The notes beneath the pieces were generated by a model. It saw only the letters and a list, made by a program, of their open reading frames with translations. It was not told the origin of the DNA and ran no database searches. Both the position numbers and the translations under genes were made by a program. A stretch of 64,000 bases of DNA from Thalassolituus maritimus (GTDB lineage: Bacteria; Pseudomonadota; Gammaproteobacteria; Pseudomonadales; Oceanobacteraceae), in NCBI GenBank assembly GCA_913019975.1, contig CAJWBH010000006.1:1-64000 (forward strand), given 5' to 3'. Below, one piece after another: positions 45,599-55,053 of the stretch. Position 1 is the stretch's first letter. Each line of letters starts with the position of its first letter.

Positions 45599-46273
45599 AT
45601 GAATATTCGTTTTATCAATTTCAGCCTTTGTGTTTTGTCTTTGTTGTTGCTGACGCCTTTTTCAGCCACGGCGACTGCGGAAACGCTGGCAGTAAAAGAT
45701 CCGGAACATACGACTGAGTTGCTGCAGCGGTTTGATAACATCGTTGCCGACCCAGAGGCCCGCCAGAAGGCCAATGCAGAAGGGCAGGAGCGCGCGCAGT
45801 TCTGCTTTCGTTGCCATGGCAAAAACGGTAACTCTGTACGTGATTACGTGCCGAATCTCGCCAGCCAGAACCCTGCTTATCTTTTTACTCAGTTTGAGAA
45901 ATTCGCCTCAGGCACACGTAAAAACTACGTGATGAGTAAACTGGCAGAAATTCTGAGCGCCGACGAGCGTGTCGCGGTGGCCGTGTACTTTTCAGATAAG
46001 CCAGTGATTCCTCGTGATAACCGGCCCGAGCCCGACATGAAGGGCCAGCAGGTATATCAATCGCTTTGTTTTGCCTGTCATGGTGATAAGGGACACGGCA
46101 GTCATACGTATCCCCGCATTGCGGGTCAGCCCTATGAATTTCTTGAGAAAACACTGCTGAAATTCAAGCAGGGTGACGAGTCGAGAAAGAACTCTCCGAT
46201 GACTGCCGTCGTCGGAAATCTGAGCGATGAAGATCTCAGGGCCGTCGCACGCTGGGTTGCGAATATGCCCTGA
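45599..46273 (+). CDS. Cytochrome c4-type diheme cytochrome
   Basis: This protein of about 224 aa is periplasmic, with a signal peptide (FSLCVLSLLLLTPFSATATA) and two heme c sites, CFRCH and CFACH, each followed by the PxLASQNPAYL or PRIAGQPYEF stretch of the c4 family, with axial Met in YVMSKLA and SPMTAVV. It probably carries electrons to a terminal oxidase. It follows the copper chaperone gene on the same strand; both serve respiration. Confidence 0.9.
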   Translation: MNIRFINFSLCVLSLLLLTPFSATATAETLAVKDPEHTTELLQRFDNIVADPEARQKANAEGQERAQFCFRCHGKNGNSVRDYVPNLASQNPAYLFTQFEKFASGTRKNYVMSKLAEILSADERVAVAVYFSDKPVIPRDNRPEPDMKGQQVYQSLCFACHGDKGHGSHTYPRIAGQPYEFLEKTLLKFKQGDESRKNSPMTAVVGNLSDEDLRAVARWVANMP

Positions 46274-46318
46274 TGGTATCATCCGCGCTGTTTAAGAATT
46301 TCAGGGGCAGCGCGGATC

Positions 46319-49300
46319 ATGGCATCAGCTTCACAGCAGACACATTGGCAGTTCTGGGTCGACCGGGGCGGTACCTTCACCGATATTGTCGCGTTGACGC
46401 CAGATCAGCAGGTGCTGACGTATAAACTCCTGTCAGAGAATCCTGATCATTATGCAGACGCTGCCGTTGAAGGGATTCAGCGTCTTCAGGCTCGCCATCC
46501 GGATTTACCGACCGATATTTCGTCAGTGCGTATGGGCACGACTGTCGCGACCAACGCTCTGCTTGAGCGCAAAGGAGAGCCGACGGTTCTTTTGATCAGT
46601 AAGGGGCTTCGGGATCAGCTGGATATTGGCTATCAGACCCGCCCGGATATTTTCGCGACCCATATTGATTTGCCTGATCCTCTCTATGACCGTGTGTATG
46701 AAGTACCTGAACGGGTTCGCGCGGATGGAACAGTGGAATATGCGCTGGATGAAGAGGCCACTCTGGTTCAGCTTCAGGAAGCCTATGATCAAGGCTTCCG
46801 GTGCGTTGCCGTTGTTCTTATGCATGCGTATCGCCACCCAGCGCATGAGAAACGCATACGGGAAATAGCCCAGCACATTGGTTTCTCACAGATCTCACTC
46901 AGTCATGAAGTCAGCCCTCTGGTGAAAATTGTCCCGCGTGGTCAGACAACGGTCGCGGATGCTTATCTTTCGCCTATTCTGCGGCGCTATGTCAATCAGG
47001 TCGCCGACGCTTTGTCAGCTTCTCAGACCGTGGATCTGGAGTTTATGCAGTCCAACGGCGGTCTCGCCAAAGCCGATTTATTTCAGGGGCGGGATGCCAT
47101 TCTGTCCGGGCCTGCAGGTGGTGTTGTCGGCATGGTGCGAACCGCCGAGGCGGATGGTTTTGATCGTATTGTCGGGTTTGATATGGGTGGCACGTCCACC
47201 GATGTCAGTCACTACGCCGGAACGCTTGAGCGGGAAACCGAAACCGTTGTGAGCGGTATACGTTTACGCGTCCCTATGATGAATATTCATACGGTCGCAG
47301 CCGGCGGTGGCTCTATCGTTCGCTTTGCTGATGGCCGGTTACAGGTAGGCCCGGAGTCGGCCGGTGCTTACCCAGGCCCCGCCTGTTATCGTAACGGTGG
47401 CCCGCTGACAGTGACCGACTGCAACCTGTTACTTGGCCGGGTAACCCCAGAGTTCTTTCCGTCCGTGTTTGGCCCCCAGCAAAATCAGCTGCTGGATCTG
47501 AAGACAGTGCAGGATAAGTTCGCGGCATTGTCAGCGCAGGTCGCTGATGCGACAGGACAAGCCTGGACGTCAGAGCAGTTGGCTGAAGGTTTCCTCAATA
47601 TCGCTGTAGAAAATATGGCGGCAGCGGTGAAGAAAATATCTGTGCAGCGTGGATACGATGTTCAGGATTACGTACTCAGTGCGTTTGGCGGAGCAGGTGG
47701 TCAGCACGCGTGTGCCGTTGCCGCAGCTTTAGGAATCAGCAAGGTATACCTGCATCCGATGGCAGGGGTTTTATCGGCCTACGGTATTGGCATCGCCGAT
47801 CAGCGCTGGCTGGGTGAAGAGGCGGTTGAGAAAGAATTGTCTGTGGCTGAAACAGAACTTAATACTCGTGTGAGAAAGCTTTTAGCAACGAGTCCGTTGG
47901 ACGGCGACTACACAGTACGTGTTTACCTAAGGTACGAAGGCTCGGATACGCCACTACTGGTCGATTGGCAAAATGCGGTGGAGGCTAAAAAGGCGTTTGA
48001 AATACAGCACAAACAATTGTTTGGGTTCATATATCCAGAAAAAGCGCTACTACTTGATGCGTTGCAAGTAGAGGTCACTGTAAGCGGCGAGACACTGCCT
48101 GAAGCTAGCTTACCTGACGTATCTGTAGATGACGTAAAAACCCGCAACGCGATTCAGTTATACGTTCAGGGAAGTTGGCATCAGGTCGATGTTTATGATC
48201 GATCCGACTTACCTGAAGGCTATAAAGGCTTCGGCCCATTATTGTTGACTGATCAGAACTCAACACACTTTATTGAACCGGGTTGGCACCTTGAAGTGCT
48301 CGCAAGCGGCGCGCTTGTTCTTGAAAAACGAATCAACGAAAAAGCAGTTCAGGAAGAGGCGATTAACGCGCCTGAAATTAAGAAAACTGCAGCAAACTAC
48401 GACCCAGTGACGCTTGAGATATTTAATCACCTGTTTATGTCAGTCGCTGAACAAATGGGTTTTGTCCTCGAAAAAACAGCCAGCAGCGTGAACATTAAAG
48501 AGCGTCTGGATTTTTCGTGCGCTGTCTTTGATCGTCAGGGCGAGCTGGTGGCCAATGCACCACATATTCCCGTTCATTTGGGTTCCATGAGTGAAAGTAT
48601 TCATGTCGTGATGCGTGAGCATAAAGATATGCAGCCGGGTGATGCCTTCGTATTAAATACCCCATACAACGGTGGTACTCACTTGCCGGACGTGACTGTG
48701 GTGAAACCCGTATTTATTGACCAGAGTGAATGCGCTGATTTTTTCGTCGCGGCACGCGGTCACCATGCTGATATTGGAGGCATTACACCGGGCTCTATGC
48801 CCGCTTACAGTCAGCATATCGAAGAGGAAGGTGTACTGTTAGATAACCTGGTGCTTATGCGAAGCGGAGTATTCCAGGAGTCTGCACTTCGTGAAGTACT
48901 TTTATCTGCAAAATATCCAGCCCGTAACCCGGATCAGAATATTGCCGATCTGATGGCTCAGCTGGCGGCCTGCGAAAAAGGCGCAGAAGAACTGAAGCGA
49001 CTTTGTCAGCAGTATGGAGCAGCGATGGTTCATTCCTACATGATCTATGTGCAGGACAACGCTGAACAGACATTGCGGGATTGCCTGGCTGATTTGCCAT
49101 CGGGAAGTTTCAGCTATGACATGGACGATGGGACGCGCTTTAAAGTCTCGGTCGATGTTGATAATAAAAATCGCACCGCATTGATTGATTTTAAAGGCAC
49201 CGGATATCGCAAAGGCCAGCCAATGCACCCTGGCAACTTTAATGCACCGACGTCGGTGGTTAAGGCGGCTGTTCTCTACAGTTTCCGCGTACTCGTTAAT

Positions 49301-49948
49301 AAGCAGATGCCTCTGAATGCAGGTTTTTTCCGACCATTGGACATCAGAGTACCTGACGCGTCGATTATTGCGCCGGAATATCCGGCTGCTGTGGTATCTG
49401 GCAACGTCGAGACGGCTCAATACCTGGTGGATTGTTTAATGGGGGCGCTTGGTTTGATGGCTGGCGGGCAGGGAACCAATAATAATTTTACGTTTGGTAA
49501 TGACCGTTACCAGTATTACGAAACCTTATGTGGTGGTGCGGGAGCAACGGCGGACGGGCGAGGAGCAAATGCAGTGCATACGCATATGACCAACTCCCGA
49601 CTTACAGACCCTGAAATTCTGGAGCAGCGTTATCCTGTAATACTGGACGTATTTCATGTTCGCCAGCTAAGTGGCGGTCGCGGAGATCATGCTGGTGGAA
49701 ATGGCGTTGAGCGTCATATTCGCTTCCTTGAACCCATGACGGCCAACATCATCAGTGGCCATCGTTCGGTGCCTACGTTTGCATTGAATGGTGCTGGTGA
49801 AGGCAAAACCGGTGTCAATTTCGTACTACGTCATACTGGCCAGATAGACTGGCTCGAAGGTTGCGCCGCGATGGACGTAGCGGCGGGCGATACCTTTTGT
49901 ATCCATACACCGGGTGGTGGTGGTTGGAATAGCCAAAGCAGTTCTTAA
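46319..49948 (+). CDS. 5-oxoprolinase (fused hydantoinase A/B type)
   Basis: This 1209-aa ATP-dependent amidohydrolase is a fusion. The N-terminal HyuA-like half has the ATP-binding WVDRGGTFTDIVA start, MGTTVATNALLERKG, LSGPAGGVVGMV and VGFDMGGTSTDVSHY. The C-terminal HyuB-like half starts near residue 700 (YDPVTLEIFNHLFMSVAEQMG) and includes NTPYNGGTHLPDVTVV, ARGHHADIGGITPGSMP and GGGGWN near the end. The fused form is typical of 5-oxoprolinase, which opens 5-oxoproline to glutamate. The linker part (about 47.85-48.4 kb) is visibly more AT-rich than the rest. It is convergent with a lipoprotein gene, overlapping by 4 bp. Confidence 0.92.
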   Translation: MASASQQTHWQFWVDRGGTFTDIVALTPDQQVLTYKLLSENPDHYADAAVEGIQRLQARHPDLPTDISSVRMGTTVATNALLERKGEPTVLLISKGLRDQLDIGYQTRPDIFATHIDLPDPLYDRVYEVPERVRADGTVEYALDEEATLVQLQEAYDQGFRCVAVVLMHAYRHPAHEKRIREIAQHIGFSQISLSHEVSPLVKIVPRGQTTVADAYLSPILRRYVNQVADALSASQTVDLEFMQSNGGLAKADLFQGRDAILSGPAGGVVGMVRTAEADGFDRIVGFDMGGTSTDVSHYAGTLERETETVVSGIRLRVPMMNIHTVAAGGGSIVRFADGRLQVGPESAGAYPGPACYRNGGPLTVTDCNLLLGRVTPEFFPSVFGPQQNQLLDLKTVQDKFAALSAQVADATGQAWTSEQLAEGFLNIAVENMAAAVKKISVQRGYDVQDYVLSAFGGAGGQHACAVAAALGISKVYLHPMAGVLSAYGIGIADQRWLGEEAVEKELSVAETELNTRVRKLLATSPLDGDYTVRVYLRYEGSDTPLLVDWQNAVEAKKAFEIQHKQLFGFIYPEKALLLDALQVEVTVSGETLPEASLPDVSVDDVKTRNAIQLYVQGSWHQVDVYDRSDLPEGYKGFGPLLLTDQNSTHFIEPGWHLEVLASGALVLEKRINEKAVQEEAINAPEIKKTAANYDPVTLEIFNHLFMSVAEQMGFVLEKTASSVNIKERLDFSCAVFDRQGELVANAPHIPVHLGSMSESIHVVMREHKDMQPGDAFVLNTPYNGGTHLPDVTVVKPVFIDQSECADFFVAARGHHADIGGITPGSMPAYSQHIEEEGVLLDNLVLMRSGVFQESALREVLLSAKYPARNPDQNIADLMAQLAACEKGAEELKRLCQQYGAAMVHSYMIYVQDNAEQTLRDCLADLPSGSFSYDMDDGTRFKVSVDVDNKNRTALIDFKGTGYRKGQPMHPGNFNAPTSVVKAAVLYSFRVLVNKQMPLNAGFFRPLDIRVPDASIIAPEYPAAVVSGNVETAQYLVDCLMGALGLMAGGQGTNNNFTFGNDRYQYYETLCGGAGATADGRGANAVHTHMTNSRLTDPEILEQRYPVILDVFHVRQLSGGRGDHAGGNGVERHIRFLEPMTANIISGHRSVPTFALNGAGEGKTGVNFVLRHTGQIDWLEGCAAMDVAAGDTFCIHTPGGGGWNSQSSS

Positions 49949-50451
49949 CGTGACCCGCGGCAGGTTTCCGGCACTTGGGCGGCGACGAAGTAGTAGCCTT
50001 GCCAAATCTGTTTTTCGCCTTTGAACGCAAAGAACTGCACAGCCTGATTGCTGTAACAGGCGCGGAATTTAATGCCACGTGTGGAATAGCCTTTGATGCT
50101 GGCGACTGCCAGCTCAGGGAGCTCTTCTGCGTTCACGTAGTAAAAAGTAGCATCGGTTAGTTGGTTTACGAAGCGGCGGTCTTTTTGCAGGGGCTTACAC
50201 TGCTCGGACGAGGTGGCTCTTGAAATAACGGTTATCGAGCGGCTATGTTCCTGATCAGAGACCTGGTGCAGAGTGAACTCATCGCCTATTTTCAGATTTT
50301 CGTTGTGGATGGCGAGGCAGCTGCCAGTTACCCAGCCAAGCTTTTCGGCCACCTCGTTTTTGCGTTCAGGAGAAACGGTGACACAGCCCGAAAGAAGCGC
50401 GCTGAGTAGAGCAGTGATAAGTAGAGCGGTGGTCACAACCTGGCGTGGCAT
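49945..50451 (-). CDS. Hypothetical lipoprotein
   Basis: This 168-aa protein has a signal peptide and lipobox LLSGC (Cys23), so it is exported and lipidated. I do not recognise the mature domain; it contains four further Cys (contexts GSCLA, SEQCKPL, RACYS, ETCRG), which could form disulfides in the periplasm. It is monocistronic in appearance, convergent with the oxoprolinase gene. Confidence 0.7.
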   Translation of the reverse strand: MPRQVVTTALLITALLSALLSGCVTVSPERKNEVAEKLGWVTGSCLAIHNENLKIGDEFTLHQVSDQEHSRSITVISRATSSEQCKPLQKDRRFVNQLTDATFYYVNAEELPELAVASIKGYSTRGIKFRACYSNQAVQFFAFKGEKQIWQGYYFVAAQVPETCRGSR

Positions 50452-50551
50452 AGCGAATCCATAGCGACTTGAAACAGGCTACCCACTATACAGTAATTAA
50501 CCTGGCAGTAGAGAGCACGACGTTGTAAAACGCTACGGCGTTCGGGCGAGG

Positions 50552-51055
50552 TTAAATCGCCCGGATAACCTCGAGAAAGGTCTCTGGTTCGGGGCGTACA
50601 CGATAGTTATCTGTTTCATGGGTCCAGACAACAGTTCCTTGTTTGTCGGTGAGCGTGAATGCTGGCAGAGGCTTGCCCACCGTGAGCGACTCGCTCTTCA
50701 GGCGGCCGTAGCGGGAGTACCAGTAGACGTATAAAAGAAAACCTACGTAGCTGATCAGGGCTAGGCTCAGTGGAAGCCAGCTGTCGCCTGATGAGCCCCA
50801 CGCAGTCAGAGCGACGCCAGCGGCAATCGGCACATGGGCCTCGGGCAGATCTGCACTGGTGCGCGCCATCACGGGTTTGACCATTAAAAATCCGATAACG
50901 AGAGCCATAGGCGCGGCCGATAAGAGCACGCCAGCCCACGTCAGAACATCATGACCTTGTAACAGTTGCCAGGCTGCATAGGCTGCGATCACAGAAGCAA
51001 CGGCCAGATAAATAGAAACGTAAGCGGCTTTTAAGCGGTTGAGCAGTACTTTCAT
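50552..51055 (-). CDS. Membrane protein with truncated redoxin remnant
   Basis: This 167-aa protein has four hydrophobic segments (about residues 10-130), then VGKPLPAFTLTDKQG, which looks like the start of a peroxiredoxin-like domain, joined directly to VVWTHETDNYRVRPEPETFLEVI, which looks like the end of such a domain. The core with the catalytic Cys is absent, suggesting an in-frame internal deletion or a natural remnant. It starts 3 bases after the stop of the downstream-oriented OYE gene on the same strand, so the two are probably co-transcribed. Function is unknown. Confidence 0.55.
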   Translation of the reverse strand: MKVLLNRLKAAYVSIYLAVASVIAAYAAWQLLQGHDVLTWAGVLLSAAPMALVIGFLMVKPVMARTSADLPEAHVPIAAGVALTAWGSSGDSWLPLSLALISYVGFLLYVYWYSRYGRLKSESLTVGKPLPAFTLTDKQGTVVWTHETDNYRVRPEPETFLEVIRAI

Positions 51056-51058
51056 CGG

Positions 51059-52339
51059 TCAGGCCCGTAGACGACCAACGCGGTTGAACAGGCCACGGTA
51101 GGTCATCAGCCAGAGTACGTCGATCAATGACCAGAAGCCCTGATCCTGACGACGTGGTGCTTTTCCTTTGCCCATACGATGCAACTGGCGTTCGTACCAG
51201 GAGACTTCCATCAGAGCCATTTTGTCGATCATTTTGACACCGGTTTTGATAGGACGCACCACGCTGGTGAAATCTTCACCGCTCAGAATACGTTTTACCA
51301 GATCGGGTTCAACGCACAGTGGACGACCCAGGCCGACGAGATCGCATGCGCCAGATTCTACGGCAGCGGCCATGCCTTCTGATGTGCGGAAGCCTCCGGT
51401 GACCATCAAAGGGACATCGACCTTACTGCGTAGCATTTCAGCAAACTCAAGGAAGTAGGCTTCGCGCAGCTTGGTAGATTCTTTTACTGGCTCGTCTTTA
51501 CCCAGTTTTTTATTGTGATGCTCGCTGCCCTGAGCCATCGCGGGTGTTTCGTAAGTGCCGCCTGAAATTTCAATCAGATCAATGCCGAGCTCAGCGAGGG
51601 TGGTTGCAACGGTCGCTGCATCATTCTCATCAAAGCCACCACGTTGAAAGTCTGCGGAGTTCATTTTAATGCCGATGCTGAAATCTTTTCCTGTCGCATC
51701 ACGCATCGCTTTGTAGACTTCGACAACAAAGCGCATACGGTTTTCTATCGAGCCGCCCCAGTGGTCTTCACGTTGGTTATGGTGAGGGGACAGAAACTGG
51801 CTGACCAGGTAACCATGTGCGCCGTGAATCTGAACGCCGTCGAACCCGGCTTGTTTGGCTAGTGCAGCGGCATTAGCGAAGCGCTTGATGCAATCCTGAA
51901 TGTCGTCTTCGGTCATCGCTCGCGGCGTACCGAAGAAGGCCTGCATCTCTTTGCGAAATGGAATGGCACTCGGTGACATCGGATCTTTATTAAGCATCTT
52001 CGGTGTCTGCTTCCCTGGATGGTTGAGCTGCATCCAGACAAGGCCTCCCTGAGATTTGGCGGCCGCGGCCCAGGCTTTGAGCATATCCATATCGCGATCG
52101 TCTTCCAGAACGACATTGTTAGGCTCACCCAGGTGACGACGGTCGATCATAACGTTGCCGGTAAAGCTCAGGCCGGTACCACCTTCGGCCCAGCGCTGGT
52201 AGAGTTTCGGTAGTGCTTTGGTCACACGCAGGTCGACGCTACCCAGAGTTTCACTTAAAGCAGATTTCGCGAAACGATTCGGTACAACACTGCCGTTTGG
52301 AAGCGTAAGTGGCTGTCCGAGGGTCTGGCTGGCGTTCAT
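51059..52339 (-). CDS. NADH:flavin oxidoreductase, old yellow enzyme family
   Basis: This 426-aa FMN TIM-barrel enzyme has LGQPLTLPNGSVVPNRFAKSA at the N-terminus, WMQLNHPGKQ, FDGVQIHGAHGYLVSQFLSPHHNQREDHWGG (active-site His pair region, positions about 185-215) and TGGFRTSEGMAAAV with GLGRPLCVEPDL for FMN phosphate. It reduces activated C=C bonds; the substrate is unknown. The ATG at 52339 is set by AGGAG 6 bases upstream; 92 further in-frame residues upstream have no family character. The C-terminal part (about 365-426) is an extra basic segment. Confidence 0.9.
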   Translation of the reverse strand: MNASQTLGQPLTLPNGSVVPNRFAKSALSETLGSVDLRVTKALPKLYQRWAEGGTGLSFTGNVMIDRRHLGEPNNVVLEDDRDMDMLKAWAAAAKSQGGLVWMQLNHPGKQTPKMLNKDPMSPSAIPFRKEMQAFFGTPRAMTEDDIQDCIKRFANAAALAKQAGFDGVQIHGAHGYLVSQFLSPHHNQREDHWGGSIENRMRFVVEVYKAMRDATGKDFSIGIKMNSADFQRGGFDENDAATVATTLAELGIDLIEISGGTYETPAMAQGSEHHNKKLGKDEPVKESTKLREAYFLEFAEMLRSKVDVPLMVTGGFRTSEGMAAAVESGACDLVGLGRPLCVEPDLVKRILSGEDFTSVVRPIKTGVKMIDKMALMEVSWYERQLHRMGKGKAPRRQDQGFWSLIDVLWLMTYRGLFNRVGRLRA

Positions 52340-52556
52340 GGTTGGCTCCTGTGAATGACCAAGTTGAGAAACAGCCTGCACTATACGGTGAAGAGAACTG
52401 TAAATTGGTGTTATTTTGAGCCAAACTCCGGTAGTGTCAGTAACAGAAAGTAACCAGCGGTGCGGGTTGTGCCAGATTACCATTGGTATTGTGTCTTTCT
52501 GGAATATAAGAACTAACCTGTACAGACAATCTCTTTTCGGGGTCTTTGCGAAGCCG

Positions 52557-54494
52557 ATGAGTAAAACGTATCTGCAAGTTGTCACTGGCCTGTTTCTGGG
52601 GCTACTCAGTATCACTGCGTCTGCGTTATCGGATGCGGAGTTCAGAACGTCTCTGGAAGCTGCTCGTCAGGGGCAGTGGAATAAGGTTTCTGAGAACGCA
52701 TCGGATCATGTGCTCGCCCCTTATATTGAATACCATCGTATCAAGCGTAACCTGCCTGATGTATCTGCTGCGGATGTCAGAGCCTACGCTACTGAAAATG
52801 CGGATTCGCCTCTTTCACGCTGGATTGTACGCCATGCAACACTGACCTACGGTGCTGCCCGTAAATGGGACGAAGTTCTTTCTCTGAATGAATACGCACC
52901 GGCTGATGCCCCGGGGCGCTGCATTTATTACCGGGCGAAACTGATTAAAGATCAGGCGGCAGCTTTCGATGGCGGTCGTCAGTTGTGGCTTAGCGGAAGC
53001 TCGCGCCCTGAGCAATGCGATGACCTGTTCAAAGCCATGCTGAGCCGTGGCGAAATTAATGAGCAGGCGATCTGGCAGCGCGCTGTTCTGGCACTGCAGG
53101 CTGGTAACCGAAGCTTATCTGATTACCTGCTGCGTAAGTTGCCAGCAGAATGGAAGGTTGCCTCAAGTACTTTTCGCCAGTTGCGTTCGTCACCAGAGAG
53201 GCTCCTGACGCTGGATAAAACCTTTCCTGACGGCGTAGAGCGCAGTGATATGGGATACGCAGTGCTTGCTTATCTGGTGCGTCGCAAACCCGCGGACGTT
53301 GCCGAGCTTTATCCGCAACTGTCCGAAGCGGGAGTGCTGAGTGAAGCGCAGCTCGCGCGCCTCGGGAATATGTTAGCTGCCCGCAGTTACAAGTTCGATG
53401 CGGAGGAGCGTCCTGATATCGTCGACCAGCTCCTGTCCGACCTGGGCGATGGCAACCTTATTGGCCCCGTACTTCGTGAAGCGATCGCCCAGTCTGACTG
53501 GGACGCCGTGCTGGCCTGGACTGATAAAGTGCAGGGCAGTGAAAGAGAATCTGGATACCACATGTACTGGCGTGGTCGCGCACTGGAAGCGCTTGGGCAA
53601 TCTGAAGCTGCTCATCACGCCTACACGAAAGCCGCCTCGGCCCGCGAATTTTATGGCTTTCTTGCAGCAGAAAAACTCGCTCTGCCTTATGAGCTGAAAC
53701 AGACAAAGACCAGTCTGCAGGAAGGGCAGCTCGAAGCCGTTGCTGATTCACCAGCTATTGCCCGTATTCGTGCTCTCTGGGCTATCGGTGAAGAAGGGCT
53801 GGCGGCCGATGAATGGAATTTCACTCTGCTGCGTCATCCTTCTGATACGCCTGTGTATGCCGAGCTGGCGAAGCAGAATGGCTGGCCAGCATTGGCAGTG
53901 CAGGCGACGATTTCAGGACGCCACTGGAACTTGCTGGAGCATCGCTTCCCGCTGGCGTATCAGGATGAGTTCAGCCGTTGGGCAGAAGAGTATGACCTCG
54001 ACCCTTCCTTGTTGATGTCAATCGCCCGGCGAGAGAGCGCCTTCAACCCTCATGCCCGCTCTCCTGTTGGTGCGCGCGGTCTGATGCAGATCATGCCGGC
54101 GACCGCGAAGCAGGTAGCCAGAGAGAAGAATCTGGTTTTACATGACGTCAATGAAGACCTGATGGACTATCGCACCAACATCCCGCTGGGCAGTTACTAT
54201 GTTCGCTCTCTACTGGAGCGTTATCAGGGGAACCTGATTGCAGCTCTGGCCGGCTACAATGCTGGCCCACACAAGGTCGATCGCTGGCTGAAAGACGCGC
54301 CGGTGGCTTACGACCAGTTCATTGAAAGCATCCCGTATCGTGAGACCCGTGACTACGTCAAAGCCGTACTTGCATACCGCGTTATTTTCAGCAGTTTGAA
54401 AGGCAAAGAAGTAACGGCGGTCCTTGATCCTGACGAGCGTGTGTTTGCACAGCAGTTGTCGCAGGCTGAGACCTCCATCCCGGCCCGCAACTGA
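52557..54494 (+). CDS. slt: Soluble lytic murein transglycosylase (Slt70-like)
   Basis: This 645-aa periplasmic enzyme begins MSKTYLQVVTGLFLGLLSITASA (signal peptide). A long superhelical U/L domain is followed by a lysozyme-like SLT domain with catalytic Glu493 in IARRESAFNPHARSPVGARGLMQIMP (motif spread over about residues 490-515) and ALAGYNAGPHKVDRWL. It cleaves peptidoglycan giving 1,6-anhydromuropeptides. The start codon is placed at the signal peptide; the frame is open 47 codons further upstream without signal character. Length equals E. coli Slt70. Confidence 0.94.
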   Translation: MSKTYLQVVTGLFLGLLSITASALSDAEFRTSLEAARQGQWNKVSENASDHVLAPYIEYHRIKRNLPDVSAADVRAYATENADSPLSRWIVRHATLTYGAARKWDEVLSLNEYAPADAPGRCIYYRAKLIKDQAAAFDGGRQLWLSGSSRPEQCDDLFKAMLSRGEINEQAIWQRAVLALQAGNRSLSDYLLRKLPAEWKVASSTFRQLRSSPERLLTLDKTFPDGVERSDMGYAVLAYLVRRKPADVAELYPQLSEAGVLSEAQLARLGNMLAARSYKFDAEERPDIVDQLLSDLGDGNLIGPVLREAIAQSDWDAVLAWTDKVQGSERESGYHMYWRGRALEALGQSEAAHHAYTKAASAREFYGFLAAEKLALPYELKQTKTSLQEGQLEAVADSPAIARIRALWAIGEEGLAADEWNFTLLRHPSDTPVYAELAKQNGWPALAVQATISGRHWNLLEHRFPLAYQDEFSRWAEEYDLDPSLLMSIARRESAFNPHARSPVGARGLMQIMPATAKQVAREKNLVLHDVNEDLMDYRTNIPLGSYYVRSLLERYQGNLIAALAGYNAGPHKVDRWLKDAPVAYDQFIESIPYRETRDYVKAVLAYRVIFSSLKGKEVTAVLDPDERVFAQQLSQAETSIPARN

Positions 54495-54600
54495 TCTGGT
54501 GCCTGATCTGCGCTGGCAACTTCATACCTGAGCATCATGGTCGGGATTATGGTAGACTGCCGCCAGTTTCAGTTAATACGAACAGTGAGAGACAGACGCT

Positions 54601-54921
54601 ATGGATATCATGCAGGTCATTAAAGATCAGATCGAAAACAACGACATCCTTCTGTACATGAAAGGTTCACCGAACCAGCCACTGTGTGGCTTCTCTGCCC
54701 GCACCGTACAAGCGGTTATGGATTGCGGTCAGAAGTTTGCGTACGTTGATGTGCTGTCTAACCAGGACATTCGTGCGAACCTGCCTAAATACGGCAACTG
54801 GCCGACTTTCCCGCAGCTGTGGGTAAAAGGTGAGCTGATCGGTGGTTGTGACATCGTCACTGAAATGTACGAAAAAGGTGAGCTGAAGACTCTGCTTGAA
54901 GAAGCGGCACCAGCTGAGTAA
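54601..54921 (+). CDS. grxD: Monothiol glutaredoxin Grx4 family
   Basis: This 106-aa CGFS-type glutaredoxin has the motif PLCGFSAR (Cys29), the GSH-binding WPTFPQLWVKGELIGGCDI segment and a C-terminal helix. It binds a [2Fe-2S] cluster with BolA partners and acts in iron homeostasis and cluster transfer. It is monocistronic with a terminator after it. Confidence 0.97.
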   Translation: MDIMQVIKDQIENNDILLYMKGSPNQPLCGFSARTVQAVMDCGQKFAYVDVLSNQDIRANLPKYGNWPTFPQLWVKGELIGGCDIVTEMYEKGELKTLLEEAAPAE

Positions 54922-54969
54922 ACACCGCTTACAGAGCCGGATATTTGATCCGGTATACGTAACGCAAAT

Positions 54970-54996
54970 AAGCCCGCTTGATGCGGGCTTTTTTGT
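54970..54996 (+). terminator. Terminator after grxD
   Basis: AGCCCGC (54971-54977), loop TTGAT, GCGGGCT (54983-54989) and a T run form a canonical intrinsic terminator 50 bases after grxD. It may also end the convergent btuB transcript. Confidence 0.92.
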
Positions 54997-55053
54997 TTCT
55001 GGAATCCAAATCTAAACTAAATACCCGGGCGGACTGCCCGGGCGCTCATTGGA

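Noticed and set aside
48902-49420. 172-aa minus-strand ORF
   Set aside because: It is a shadow of the HyuB-like half of the oxoprolinase gene.
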